A DNA stretch of 64,000 nucleotides from Eubacterium sp. OM08-24 (lineage in GTDB: Bacteria; Bacillota; Clostridia; Oscillospirales; Acutalibacteraceae), in the NCBI RefSeq assembly GCF_003438075.1, contig NZ_QSTA01000001.1, positions 372,001 through 436,000 on the forward strand. The letters are read 5' to 3'. Under the pieces are notes generated by a model. It searched no databases. It saw nothing but the letters and a program-made list of their open reading frames with translations, and was not told the DNA's origin. This document shows positions 8,588-17,293 of the stretch, piece after piece. The first letter of the stretch is position 1. Each line of letters opens with the position of its first letter. A program made the position numbers and the translations under genes.

Positions 8588-9462
8588 GAAAAGTTAAGGT
8601 ATCGGCGGTTCAGATGAAATGTACAACCGATGTTTGGGAGAATATAGCAAATGCCGAAAAATTTGTGCGACAGGCAAAAGAAGACGGCGCAAATATTGTT
8701 TTACTCCCCGAACTGTTTGAAAGACAATATTTTTGTCAGGAAAGACGATATGATTATTATAATTTTGCAAAGCCTGCACTTGAAAATGACGCTGTACTTC
8801 ATTTTTCAAAAGTGGCAAAAGAGCTTGAAATTGTAATGCCTGTCAGCTTTTATGAGCGTGACGGAAACCGACTTTTTAACAGCGTTGCGGTAATTGATGC
8901 TGACGGTGAAATTCTCGGTGTGTACCGCAAAACCCACATTCCCGATGACCATTATTATCAGGAAAAATTTTACTTTATTCCCGGTGATACGGGGTTCAAA
9001 ACTTTTAAAACTAAGTTCGGTACAATCGGTGTAGGCATTTGCTGGGATCAATGGTTCCCTGAAACCGCAAGAGCCCTCGCATTAAATGGCGCTGAATTGA
9101 TTTTCTATCCGACCGCTATCGGTTCAGAACCTATACTTGAGTGCGACAGTATGCCGCATTGGAGAAGATGTATGCAGGGGCACTCCGCAGCGAATGTAAT
9201 TCCTGTTATTGCGGCAAATCGAATAGGCAGGGAAGATGTAACTCCGAGTGAAGAAAACGGCAATCAGACATCATCGCTGATTTTTTACGGCTCATCTTTC
9301 ATTACAAACGAAACGGGAGAGATTATTAAATCTGCGTCAAGAGATGAAGAAACCGTGCTTACAGCAGAGTTTGACCTTGACGAGATTTTTCAAAACAGAC
9401 TCGGCTGGGGAATATTCCGTGACAGACGCCCTGATTGCTATAAAGTAATTACTGAAAAATAA
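8584..9462 (+). CDS. aguB: N-carbamoylputrescine amidase
   Basis: This 292-residue enzyme belongs to the nitrilase superfamily. The Glu-Lys-Cys triad is visible: Glu in LLPELFE, Lys in YRKTHIPDD and Cys153 in GICWDQWFPE. The sequence FYFIPGDTGF and the final segments are typical of the plant/bacterial AguB group. It releases putrescine, carbon dioxide and ammonia from N-carbamoylputrescine and so supplies the diamine for the triamine-forming enzymes encoded upstream. Its ATG overlaps the aguA stop codon in an ATGA arrangement. It is the last gene of the operon; a strong terminator follows within 12 bases of the stop. Confidence 0.95.
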   Translation: MRKVKVSAVQMKCTTDVWENIANAEKFVRQAKEDGANIVLLPELFERQYFCQERRYDYYNFAKPALENDAVLHFSKVAKELEIVMPVSFYERDGNRLFNSVAVIDADGEILGVYRKTHIPDDHYYQEKFYFIPGDTGFKTFKTKFGTIGVGICWDQWFPETARALALNGAELIFYPTAIGSEPILECDSMPHWRRCMQGHSAANVIPVIAANRIGREDVTPSEENGNQTSSLIFYGSSFITNETGEIIKSASRDEETVLTAEFDLDEIFQNRLGWGIFRDRRPDCYKVITEK

Positions 9463-9473
9463 ACAGATATAAA

Positions 9474-9516
9474 AACAGAGCAGACCTATTAATTTTAAGT
9501 CTGCTCTGTTTGTTTT
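9474..9516. terminator. Bidirectional terminator between aguB and potD
   Basis: AACAGAGCAGAC at 9474-9485 pairs with GTCTGCTCTGTT at 9499-9510. Runs of A on the left and T on the right let it act on both strands. It separates the convergent polyamine synthesis and import operons. Confidence 0.9.
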
Positions 9517-9532
9517 TTAAAAATTAAACCTA

Positions 9533-10606
9533 TTATTTATCCGCCTGAATTTTTACAAACTGTTCCTGCATATAGCTGTAAACATCGTCGGGTACATTTG
9601 TAAATACATAACATTTGTCGAGATATTCGTCACTCGGGAAGATAAGTTCGTTATTTTTTATATCCTCGTCAAGATACTCGTCGTATGCTTTCTGATTAGG
9701 TGTTGCGTAGTAGAGATATTCAAAGTTAGCTGCCGCAATTTCAGGTGACTGCATAAAGTTAATGAATTTTTCTGCATTTTCTTTATTTTTACTGCAAGTA
9801 GGAATACACATTGCGTCATAGAAAAGGTTTGAACCGCCCTCCGGAATTGCGTAATCCAAATCTTCGTTATTGTCCATCATAGTTACAATATCGCCTGCAT
9901 AGTACGGAGCAATAGCCGCCTGACTGTTTTCCATTTCGGTAAACACCTGATCCATAACATACTTTTTAAGCAAAGACTTTTGCTCGGAAAGTTTTGCAGC
10001 CGCCTTGTCAACATCTTCTTTTGTGCATTCGGCAGGATTAATACCGCAAAGCTGCATTGCAATTGCCATAGCGTCACGGCTGTTGTTAAACATAAGAATG
10101 TCGCCGCTTAACGATTTATCCCAAAGTGCTTCCCATGAAGTTGGCTTTGTTGCCACTTTTGTTTTGTCATAAACCATTGAAGTAACGCCCCAGGTGTAGC
10201 AAACAGTGTATTTACCCTCAGGGTCGCAGGAAAGATTTTTAAAGCGTTCCATAAGGTTATCTTTGTTAGGAATGTTGCTGTAATCAAGTTCCTGCAGCAT
10301 ATTTTCGCTTATGAGCTTGCTTATCATATAATCCGACGGAATAACAACATCATAACTTACATTGCTGTTTTTAAGCATATTGTAAAGTTCTTCGTTGGTT
10401 TCGTAAGTGGTGTAGTTTACCTTGATGTTGTATTCATTTTCAAATTCGTCAATTACATCAAGAATACCGTCCTCGCCGTTTGCAATATATTCGCCCCAAT
10501 TATAAACATTGACTTCGCCGTCATAGCTTTTGCCGCAGCCTGCCATTGCAGAACAAGCAGCAGTGCCGATAAGTAACGAAAGGGCAATGCAGCCGAATTT
10601 TTTCAT
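9533..10606 (-). CDS. potD: Spermidine/putrescine ABC transporter substrate-binding lipoprotein
   Basis: The 357-residue protein starts with a lipoprotein signal peptide; the lipobox AMAGC places the lipidated cysteine at Cys24. The mature part begins VNVYNWGEYI, the hallmark of the PotD/PotF family, and later segments such as YDVVIPSDYMI and CYTWGV are also typical. It would capture polyamines outside the membrane and deliver them to PotB/PotC. It is the last gene of the minus-strand potABCD operon, 26 bases after potC. The lipoprotein anchor is what is expected for a Gram-positive binding protein. Whether it prefers spermidine or putrescine cannot be read from the sequence. Confidence 0.93.
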   Translation of the reverse strand: MKKFGCIALSLLIGTAACSAMAGCGKSYDGEVNVYNWGEYIANGEDGILDVIDEFENEYNIKVNYTTYETNEELYNMLKNSNVSYDVVIPSDYMISKLISENMLQELDYSNIPNKDNLMERFKNLSCDPEGKYTVCYTWGVTSMVYDKTKVATKPTSWEALWDKSLSGDILMFNNSRDAMAIAMQLCGINPAECTKEDVDKAAAKLSEQKSLLKKYVMDQVFTEMENSQAAIAPYYAGDIVTMMDNNEDLDYAIPEGGSNLFYDAMCIPTCSKNKENAEKFINFMQSPEIAAANFEYLYYATPNQKAYDEYLDEDIKNNELIFPSDEYLDKCYVFTNVPDDVYSYMQEQFVKIQADK

Positions 10607-10632
10607 TTTTCAATCTCCCTTACTTCAGTTTA

Positions 10633-11424
10633 TTATTTCACCTTTTCCTCGTGTCTTTCACGAATGTTTATAAGAACCATTATAATCAGAATTGCCAAAA
10701 ACAACAGAGCGGAAAGCGCATTGATTTTCGGCGATATTCTTCTATGTGTCATTGAGTAAATTTCAATAGAAAGATTTTGGAACTTTGCTCCTCTTGTAAA
10801 GTAAGTGATTATAAAATCGTCAAGAGAATAAGTAAAGCTCATTAAAAGTCCCGAAAATATACCGGGCATAAGCTCGTGAATTACCACCTTGTAAAATGCC
10901 TGCCATTGATTACAGCCAAGGTCAAGAGCCGCATCATAAATGCTTTGATCCATTTTGCGTATTCGTGGCATTACATTTAGCACTACAAACGGCACACAAA
11001 AGCATATATGAGCAATCAAAACAGTAACAAAACCCATTTCAAAATTAAAAAGAACGCCTAAGAATGTAAATAAAAGCATAAGCGATACGCCCATTACAAT
11101 GTCAGGACTGATGATAGGAATGTTAGACACACTCTGAATCATAAGTCTTTTTTTGCCTTTGAAATTATTAATTCCGATTGCGGCGGCAGTGCCGAGTATT
11201 GTTGCAAAAACAGATGCAAGCACTGCAATTATAAGTGAATTGCCGAGTGCGTTTATTATATTGTCATCTCTGAAAAGCTGTTCGTACCACTTGAGTGAAA
11301 AACCTTTCCAAACAGTAGTTTTGCCCTCGTTAAACGAAAATATAATCAGTACAAAAATCGGCAGATATAAAAACAGCATTACAAGTGAAATATATATCTT
11401 TGAGGCAATATGCTTATTTTTCAT
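10633..11424 (-). CDS. potC: Spermidine/putrescine ABC transporter permease PotC
   Basis: This 263-residue integral membrane protein has about six hydrophobic segments and starts with a short positive cytoplasmic end. The cytoplasmic coupling loop near YDAALDLGCNQWQAFYKV is the EAA motif that contacts the ATPase. Segments such as LPIFVLIIFSFNEGK and SLDDFIITYF are characteristic of PotC. It forms the membrane channel with PotB. Its start codon shares one base with the potB stop (TAATG), which implies translational coupling. Confidence 0.93.
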   Translation of the reverse strand: MKNKHIASKIYISLVMLFLYLPIFVLIIFSFNEGKTTVWKGFSLKWYEQLFRDDNIINALGNSLIIAVLASVFATILGTAAAIGINNFKGKKRLMIQSVSNIPIISPDIVMGVSLMLLFTFLGVLFNFEMGFVTVLIAHICFCVPFVVLNVMPRIRKMDQSIYDAALDLGCNQWQAFYKVVIHELMPGIFSGLLMSFTYSLDDFIITYFTRGAKFQNLSIEIYSMTHRRISPKINALSALLFLAILIIMVLINIRERHEEKVK

Positions 11425-12215
11425 TATGCAATCGCCTCCTCATCTCCAAAGAAATTCATAAGTACAAGGAACACAAGAATAAATATCATAAGTATAAGCG
11501 AAATAGCCGAACCTGTACTCTGGTCTGTCCAGAACACCTTGTCTATTATGTCACCGATCATAATGTCATTTGTGCCGCCCAGGTATTGAGCTACAAGGAA
11601 AGTGCTTGCCGAAGGAACAAACACAAGAGTAATGCCCGAAATTACACCCGGAATACTCAGTGGCAATACTACCTTGCTGAAAACATGAAATCCGTTTGAA
11701 CCGAGGTCTTGAGCCGCCTCAATAAGACCGTTGTCTATTTTGCTCATTACGGTGTAAATCGGCAAAATCATAAACGGCAGATATTCATAAACCATACCAA
11801 GTATAACCGCACCGGAATTTCCGAGGTATGTTCCGTGTATGCCGAAGAACGATAAAAATGTATCGAGAGGGCCGTTCGTCTGAAGTATCATAACCCACGC
11901 ATAAATTCTAAGCAGAAAGTTCATCCACATAGGAATCATTAAAAGCATATTTATAAGATTTTGAGTGGACGATTTCATTTTTGTGAGCTTATATGCAAGA
12001 GGGTAAGCAATTACAAGACATATAGCGGTTGAAATGAGCGCTATCCATAACGACCTGACAAACACTTCGCCGTAAAAGAAAGCCTTGTTAAATGCCTCTA
12101 AAGAAAAGTTGCCGTTCTTATCTGTAAAAGCAGTTATAGCAACCATAACCATTGGTATCATTGTAAAAACTGCCATCCAAATAATGTAGGGAATGGAGGG
12201 TTTGCGTGATTTCAT
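11424..12215 (-). CDS. potB: Spermidine/putrescine ABC transporter permease PotB
   Basis: The protein has 263 residues and multiple membrane-spanning segments. The EAA coupling loop lies around IEAAQDLGSNGFHVFSKVVLP, and MIPMWMNFLLRIYAW is a family landmark. It pairs with PotC to form the polyamine channel. The gene begins two bases after potA ends and overlaps potC by one base, so potA, potB, potC and potD read as a single transcriptional unit from the promoter near 13800. The assignment as PotB rather than PotC follows from gene order and similarity to the usual B-type N-terminus. Confidence 0.93.
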   Translation of the reverse strand: MKSRKPSIPYIIWMAVFTMIPMVMVAITAFTDKNGNFSLEAFNKAFFYGEVFVRSLWIALISTAICLVIAYPLAYKLTKMKSSTQNLINMLLMIPMWMNFLLRIYAWVMILQTNGPLDTFLSFFGIHGTYLGNSGAVILGMVYEYLPFMILPIYTVMSKIDNGLIEAAQDLGSNGFHVFSKVVLPLSIPGVISGITLVFVPSASTFLVAQYLGGTNDIMIGDIIDKVFWTDQSTGSAISLILMIFILVFLVLMNFFGDEEAIA

Positions 12216-12217
12216 CT

Positions 12218-13633
12218 TTAACCCTCCTCGTCAGATAAAACCTCAAACTCGGCTTTATCAAAATCAAATGAAAGCGGAACATAGGTTGCAACCTGTTCAT
12301 CGGTATCACTGAGCATAAGCCATTTTCTTGTATCCGACTCAAGAATAATCTCGTTATGCTCACCTTTGTATATTACAGATTCAATATATAAATCAGTAAG
12401 GTCACCGTTGCCGTCACCTGCAAGTGAAAGCGCATCCGGCGGAAGTGTGATTTTTAATTTTGTGCCTTCTTCAAAATAATGATTTTTAACTTCAATAGTT
12501 TCATCCTCAAACTCAAAGCTGAAAGTATTTTCATCTTCGTTAGCAGAGGTAACTGTGATTTCAATTTCATTGTTGTAGAAAGGCAAAAGCTTGTTCATAA
12601 TCTGAATATTGAAAGGAATTACCCGCATACCTATTTGACTTCCGATTTCGGCTGATGTGGTAGAGTGAATAAGAATTTCACACTTGCCGCACATTACGCT
12701 CATTTCGTAATGAACGCCCTTGAAAGTCGATTTAACAACAGTACCTGTAAGCTGACCGTTTTCCGGAGAAGTGATTTCAATATCCTCGGGTCGTATAACA
12801 ACATCAACAGGTGTGTTTTCACCAAAGCCCTTATCTACGCACTCAAACTGCTTGCCGAGAATTTCAACCCGACAGTCGCCAAGCATTGTTCCGTTAAGAA
12901 TATTTGCCTCGCCGATAAAATCAGCTACGAATGCGTTTACAGGTTCATTGTAAATATCCTCAGGCGAGCCAACCTGCTCAACAACACCGTTGTTCATTAC
13001 AATAACGGTATCGCTCATTGTAAGAGCCTCTTCCTGATCATGTGTAACATATATAAAAGTTTTCTGCGAGTTCTGCTGAATTTCTTTTAATTCAATCTGC
13101 ATACTTTTTCTGAGCTTTAAGTCGAGTGCACCAAGCGGCTCGTCAAGCAAAATAACCTCAGGGTCACATACCAATGCTCTTGCAATCGCAACTCGCTGCT
13201 GCTGACCGCCCGAAAGTTTTGTAACCGCTCTCTTTTCATAGCCTTTAAGGTCTACTACGGCAAGCATTTTAGAAACTCTCTCTTTGATTTCGTTCTTAGG
13301 TACTTTTTTTAGCTTTAAACCGAAAGCAACATTATCGAATACATTTAGATGTGGGAAAAGCGAGTATTTCTGAAATACTGTATTAACATTTCTTTTATTA
13401 GGCGGCATACCGTTGATTTTTTTGCCGTCAAACAGAACATCTCCACTTTCAGGCTCAACAAATCCGCCAATAATTCTGAGGGTTGTGGTTTTTCCGCAGC
13501 CGCTCGGCCCAAGGATAGTTATAAATTCCTTGTCTTTAAAGTCAAGATTAATGTGGTTTAAAATTACCTCTCCGTCAAATCGGACGAATATATCCCTTAA
13601 AGATATAATGGTATTTTTTCCTGACTGCTCCAT
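12218..13633 (-). CDS. potA: Spermidine/putrescine ABC transporter ATPase, with extended C-terminus
   Basis: This is the ATPase that energises the polyamine importer. Walker [10 protein letters not shown] is at residues 42-50, the ABC signature is [15 protein letters not shown], Walker B is VILLDEP, and a switch histidine lies in [10 protein letters not shown]. The length of 471 residues is clearly more than the roughly 350 to 380 usual for PotA. After the normal TOBE region (to about residue 345) there is an extra segment of about 125 mostly beta-strand-like residues, which looks like a second regulatory TOBE-like domain. The gene starts with ATG at 13633 after a GGGGTG site and is the first gene of the operon, behind a 145-base leader. 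Confidence 0.92.
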   Translation of the reverse strand: MEQSGKNTIISLRDIFVRFDGEVILNHINLDFKDKEFITILGPSGCGKTTTLRIIGGFVEPESGDVLFDGKKINGMPPNKRNVNTVFQKYSLFPHLNVFDNVAFGLKLKKVPKNEIKERVSKMLAVVDLKGYEKRAVTKLSGGQQQRVAIARALVCDPEVILLDEPLGALDLKLRKSMQIELKEIQQNSQKTFIYVTHDQEEALTMSDTVIVMNNGVVEQVGSPEDIYNEPVNAFVADFIGEANILNGTMLGDCRVEILGKQFECVDKGFGENTPVDVVIRPEDIEITSPENGQLTGTVVKSTFKGVHYEMSVMCGKCEILIHSTTSAEIGSQIGMRVIPFNIQIMNKLLPFYNNEIEITVTSANEDENTFSFEFEDETIEVKNHYFEEGTKLKITLPPDALSLAGDGNGDLTDLYIESVIYKGEHNEIILESDTRKWLMLSDTDEQVATYVPLSFDFDKAEFEVLSDEEG

Positions 13634-13685
13634 TCACGCACCCCTGTTCGTTAAAAGTTTATGTGCTTTTTATTGCATAATTAAA

Positions 13686-13734
13686 GGACGGAGAGTGATA
13701 GTTGGTAATAGCCTTAACCAAGCGAACACCGTCC
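13686..13734 (-). promoter_or_regulatory. Folded leader of the potABCD transcript
   Basis: On the minus strand, GGACGG (13734-13729) pairs with CCGTCC (13691-13686), enclosing an inner stem TTGGT/ACCAA (13721-13717 with 13706-13702). The element lies in the 145-base untranslated leader, about 50 bases before the potA start. There is no T-run, so it is not a terminator. A regulatory role is inferred only from position and fold. Confidence 0.45.
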
Positions 13735-13785
13735 GCCCCCACAATTCACTGTTGCAATATTGTAAAGACAAAAGCATACCAATAA

Positions 13786-13814
13786 ATTATAGTCTTTTTT
13801 GCAGTAAAAGTCAA
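13786..13814 (-). promoter_or_regulatory. SigA-type promoter of potABCD
   Basis: Read on the minus strand, TTGACT (13814-13809) and TATAAT (13791-13786) are separated by 17 bases. Transcription would start near 13779. The rest of the gene-free stretch 13634-14062 holds the potA leader and the amylase upstream region. Confidence 0.88.
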
Positions 13815-14013
13815 TTATTATATTTTTGCAAATACCGCTTTTATGCGCAGATTTATTGCATAATCCGTTAATTTGCCCGATTCAAATAAAAAAACTAAAA
13901 TTTATTCACTAAGCTTGTTCCTTGCGTATACAGTAAAGCGTTTATTTGTTATAATAACTAAAAATGCTGCGGTTAATTTGTTAAAATAAAACATATATTT
14001 TTGTGGAGTATTT

Positions 14014-14022
14014 TGGTATAAT
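14014..14022 (+). promoter_or_regulatory. Possible extended -10 promoter of the amylase gene
   Basis: TTGGTATAAT ends at 14022, giving a consensus -10 with an upstream TG, about 40 bases before the amylase start. No good -35 is seen at the right distance. A second TATAAT at 13950-13955 is an alternative. Either could be helped by an activator. Confidence 0.4.
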
Positions 14023-14062
14023 TAAAAGGAAATCAAATACTTGGAAAGGACGGATTTCATTT

Positions 14063-17000
14063 ATGAGTAAACTTAAAAAGCTGACAAGCGTTGTGCTTGC
14101 GGCAACTATCGTTTCTTCTGCATCTGCAATGGCTCTTACAGCAGCCGCAGCGGAAAACGATAATGCGGTTTCTGCCGCAGACTATAATCTGCAAAACAAT
14201 GTTCAGGACGGCGTAATTTTACACGCTTTTAACTGGTCATACAAAACAATTAAGGAAAACCTGCCTGCAATTGCAGCAGCCGGTTATTCTACAATTCAGA
14301 CATCACCTGTTCAGCAGCCGAAAGACTACTCGACATCAAGAGATGTTGCGGGTCAGTGGTGGAAACTTTATCAGCCTGTAAGCCTTTCTGTTGCTAAGAA
14401 CTCATGGCTCGGCACAAAAGATGACCTCAAAGACCTTTGTGCAGAGGCTGAAAAGTACGGCGTAAAAATTATTTGCGACATTGTTTCTAACCATATGGGC
14501 AGTGAAAGCGAAGATACACCTAATGTTGTAAGCTCACAGGTTAAAACATATGCTCCTGATATTTACGACAATGCAAGTACTTTCTTCCGTAACAACAAAA
14601 TTACTGTATCAGACAGCAGTGTAGAAAATGTAGTTCAGGGACATCTTAATTCCTGCCCTGACCTCAACACAAACAGCACAGTTGTTCAGAATAAGGTTAT
14701 CTCACTTCTTAAGGAATGTATCGACTGCGGTGTTGACGGTTTCCGTTTTGATGCGGCAAAACACATTGAAACTCCCGATGACGGTGAATATGCTTCTGAT
14801 TATTGGAAGAACATTACAGAGACTGCAGGCTCATATTACAAAACAAAAACAGGCGACAATCTTTATATTTACGGTGAGATTCTTAACAACTGCGGTTCCG
14901 GCAGAAGTTACAGTTCTTACACAAAGTACATTAGTGTAACAGATAACAAAACAGGTGACTCTGTACTCGCAAATGTGGTAAATGGCAAGGCATCGACTGC
15001 CGCAAGCTCAAACTACAAGTCAGGCGTTGCCGCATCCGATGCAGTTCTTTGGGCAGAGTCGCACGATACATACGAGGGCGAGTCAGGTTCAGGCGGTATC
15101 AAAAACACCTCTAAAGTATCTGACGAAAACATCACTAAAGCATGGGCTATCATAGCCGCAAGAAAAGACGCAACTTCACTATACTTTGCTCGTCCTGGCG
15201 CTGCTTTAATGGGCGATGCCGCTGAGGACACAACATATAAGAGCACAGCAGTTTCTGAAATCAATAAGTTCCACAACCTCTTTGTAGGTAAGAGTGAAAA
15301 GCTCGGTGCTGTTGACAATGTAGCTTATGTTGCAAGAGGTACAAGCGGTATTGTTCTTGCTAACTGCGGCGGCAATGAAAAGTCAGTCAGCATTTCAGAT
15401 ACAGGCCTTGCAAACGGTACTTACACAGATACAGTTTCGGGTGCTAAGTTTACAGTTGCTAACGGTGTACTTACAGGTAACATCGGCTCAACAGGTGTTG
15501 CTGTTGTTTATAACGGTACAACAACTCCAAGAAATACCTGCTCAGTAGAGAGCGGCGATTTCAAGGGCGATACACTTACAATCAACCTTGGTCTTGACAA
15601 CGCAGCATCAGGTACATACTGCATTGACAATTCTAAACCTGTAACTTACACAGGTGATATTGCAATCAGAGTAGGTTCAGACTACGCTTACGGCGAAACT
15701 ATTAACCTTACTCTTACAGCAACAGACGGCAAAAATACAACAACCACTACTTATAAATACAATAAGCAGGAGGCTGCGTCATCAGGCGTTTATGTATTCT
15801 TTGCATCTGAAAAGAGAGAAACAAGCGCAAGATGGAAAGCACCTTACAATGTTTACATCTATGATGAGGAAACATCTAAGGAAGAAACATACAAGGCATC
15901 TAACTGGCCGGGCACAAAGATGAACTATGATAAGGCAACAGGTTATTACTATGTAGAAATTCCTACAACCTGTATTGCAACCGATGCAGACGAAAACGAG
16001 TATGAGTCAAACTTTGACCTTGCACACTCTTCAAACACAAGAGTTATCTTCAGCGACAGCTCAAATGTAAACTCTGCTCCTCGTCAGTATCCATCGGAAA
16101 AGGGCCTTAAATTAAAAGGAACTTCTAAAATTTTTGGTCTTACAAAGACAACTTCATGGGAAGACACAACACTTGTACCTACAGTTGAATCACAGCCTGC
16201 AACTGAGGTTGTAAGAGGTGATAAGGCTTATAAGTACGGCGATATTAACACAGACGGTAAGTTTGATGTTCAGGATGTAACAGCACTTCAGCTTATTGTA
16301 GCCGAGTCAACTAAACCATCTCAGCTTATCTATGCTTTAGCTGATCTCAATCAGGACGCAATCGTTGATGTAAGAGATGTAACAATTCTTCAGTGTTATG
16401 TTGCACGCAAGACAGAGGGTACAGGCGTTACAGGTCAGGTTTATAATGCCCCTGTTAAGCCTACACAGCCTACTACTCAGCCAACAACACAACCTACAAC
16501 ACAGAAACCTACAACTGAGCCGACAACAGCTCCTGCTCCGCAGAAATACACGCTTTACCTTAAAACACAGCTCACATGGATGACATCAATGGGTACTAAC
16601 CTCTATGCTTTTGATAACGATACAAAGCAGTCATATCAGCTTGAGCAGGATACAGATGATTACCCGAATGTATTTAAGGCTGAGGTAGACAGCACAGTTA
16701 CAAATGTAACATTTTACAGAGCAAACGATATGGTTGACGAAATGTCAAAGCCATCAAGCGAAGGCCCTATATACAATGCTTGGGCAGCAACTGTAAGCAG
16801 CACAAACAACTGCTACACACTTGAAAGCGTTGATGAATCAACAGACAAAGCAACAGCGACAGTTGGCCCATATGTTAAGGAAGAGGCTCCGGAGTGGACT
16901 CTTGATGTGGTTTACTTTGATAACTCAAAAACAAAGTGGAAAGAAGTATATATTTACGGTTGGGGCAACGGCCTTTACAACGAGGCATATAAAATGACTC

Positions 17001-17185
17001 AGATTGCCGGTACTGATATTTGGAAATACGAACTTCCTGAGCCAATGTATCCTGGCACTGAGTGTATGCTCTTTAAGAACACATTATCTACTTGGGACAA
17101 GCAGACAAAGAATGTTAAGGTTGTAGAGGGCAAGAACCTTTATGACGGTAAGACAAAGACTTGGGTAGGTACTTACGAAGAGTAA
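14063..17185 (+). CDS. Secreted GH13 alpha-amylase with starch-binding modules and an internal dockerin
   Basis: This 1040-residue secreted enzyme starts at ATG 14063 after a GGAAAGGA site and carries a Sec signal peptide of about 30 residues. The GH13 catalytic domain spans roughly residues 40-490: DIVSNH at 139-144, the nucleophile Asp230 in GFRFDAAKH, the acid/base Glu272 in IYGEIL, and His334-Asp335 in ESHDT. Then come a beta-rich module (about 490-573) and a CBM26-like starch-binding module (about 575-706) with NWPGTKM. A type I dockerin (about 722-784) shows two calcium-loop repeats, GDINTDGKFDVQDV and ADLNQDAIVDVRDV. A Pro-Thr linker (800-826) and two further beta-rich, CBM-like modules follow. 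The dockerin implies assembly on a cell-surface scaffoldin, as in the R. bromii amylosome. The module boundaries are estimates. Confidence 0.93.
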   Translation: MSKLKKLTSVVLAATIVSSASAMALTAAAAENDNAVSAADYNLQNNVQDGVILHAFNWSYKTIKENLPAIAAAGYSTIQTSPVQQPKDYSTSRDVAGQWWKLYQPVSLSVAKNSWLGTKDDLKDLCAEAEKYGVKIICDIVSNHMGSESEDTPNVVSSQVKTYAPDIYDNASTFFRNNKITVSDSSVENVVQGHLNSCPDLNTNSTVVQNKVISLLKECIDCGVDGFRFDAAKHIETPDDGEYASDYWKNITETAGSYYKTKTGDNLYIYGEILNNCGSGRSYSSYTKYISVTDNKTGDSVLANVVNGKASTAASSNYKSGVAASDAVLWAESHDTYEGESGSGGIKNTSKVSDENITKAWAIIAARKDATSLYFARPGAALMGDAAEDTTYKSTAVSEINKFHNLFVGKSEKLGAVDNVAYVARGTSGIVLANCGGNEKSVSISDTGLANGTYTDTVSGAKFTVANGVLTGNIGSTGVAVVYNGTTTPRNTCSVESGDFKGDTLTINLGLDNAASGTYCIDNSKPVTYTGDIAIRVGSDYAYGETINLTLTATDGKNTTTTTYKYNKQEAASSGVYVFFASEKRETSARWKAPYNVYIYDEETSKEETYKASNWPGTKMNYDKATGYYYVEIPTTCIATDADENEYESNFDLAHSSNTRVIFSDSSNVNSAPRQYPSEKGLKLKGTSKIFGLTKTTSWEDTTLVPTVESQPATEVVRGDKAYKYGDINTDGKFDVQDVTALQLIVAESTKPSQLIYALADLNQDAIVDVRDVTILQCYVARKTEGTGVTGQVYNAPVKPTQPTTQPTTQPTTQKPTTEPTTAPAPQKYTLYLKTQLTWMTSMGTNLYAFDNDTKQSYQLEQDTDDYPNVFKAEVDSTVTNVTFYRANDMVDEMSKPSSEGPIYNAWAATVSSTNNCYTLESVDESTDKATATVGPYVKEEAPEWTLDVVYFDNSKTKWKEVYIYGWGNGLYNEAYKMTQIAGTDIWKYELPEPMYPGTECMLFKNTLSTWDKQTKNVKVVEGKNLYDGKTKTWVGTYEE
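16460..16530 (+). repeat. Pro-Thr-Gln linker-coding tandem repeat inside the amylase gene
   Basis: Degenerate copies of a 12-base unit encode PTQPTTQPTTQPTTQ and a few variant repeats. This is a typical flexible, probably glycosylated linker between the dockerin and the C-terminal modules. Confidence 0.85.
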
Positions 17186-17238
17186 TTATTCGCTTTGCTT
17201 TATGGTTTATAATAACCAATAAAAATAATTTAATAATT

Positions 17239-17273
17239 TTGCAGGCATACTTTTGTGTGCCTGCAATTTTTAT
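17239..17273 (+). terminator. Intrinsic terminator after the amylase gene
   Basis: TTGCAGGCA at 17239-17247 pairs with TGCCTGCAA at 17258-17266, extended by further pairs inside, and is followed by a T-rich tract. Confidence 0.85.
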
Positions 17274-17293
17274 GGAAAATTTAATTTTAACTA

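Noticed and set aside
13841..13863. TTATGC/GCATAA inverted repeat as an amylase operator
   Set aside because: It is only six AT-rich pairs with an 11-base loop and its position relative to the promoter is not distinctive. One arm belongs to the 13-base direct repeat reported separately.
16460..16530. Short tandem repeats that could suggest a CRISPR or satellite array
   Set aside because: The units are in frame, code for Pro-Thr-Gln, have no spacers and form the linker of the amylase.
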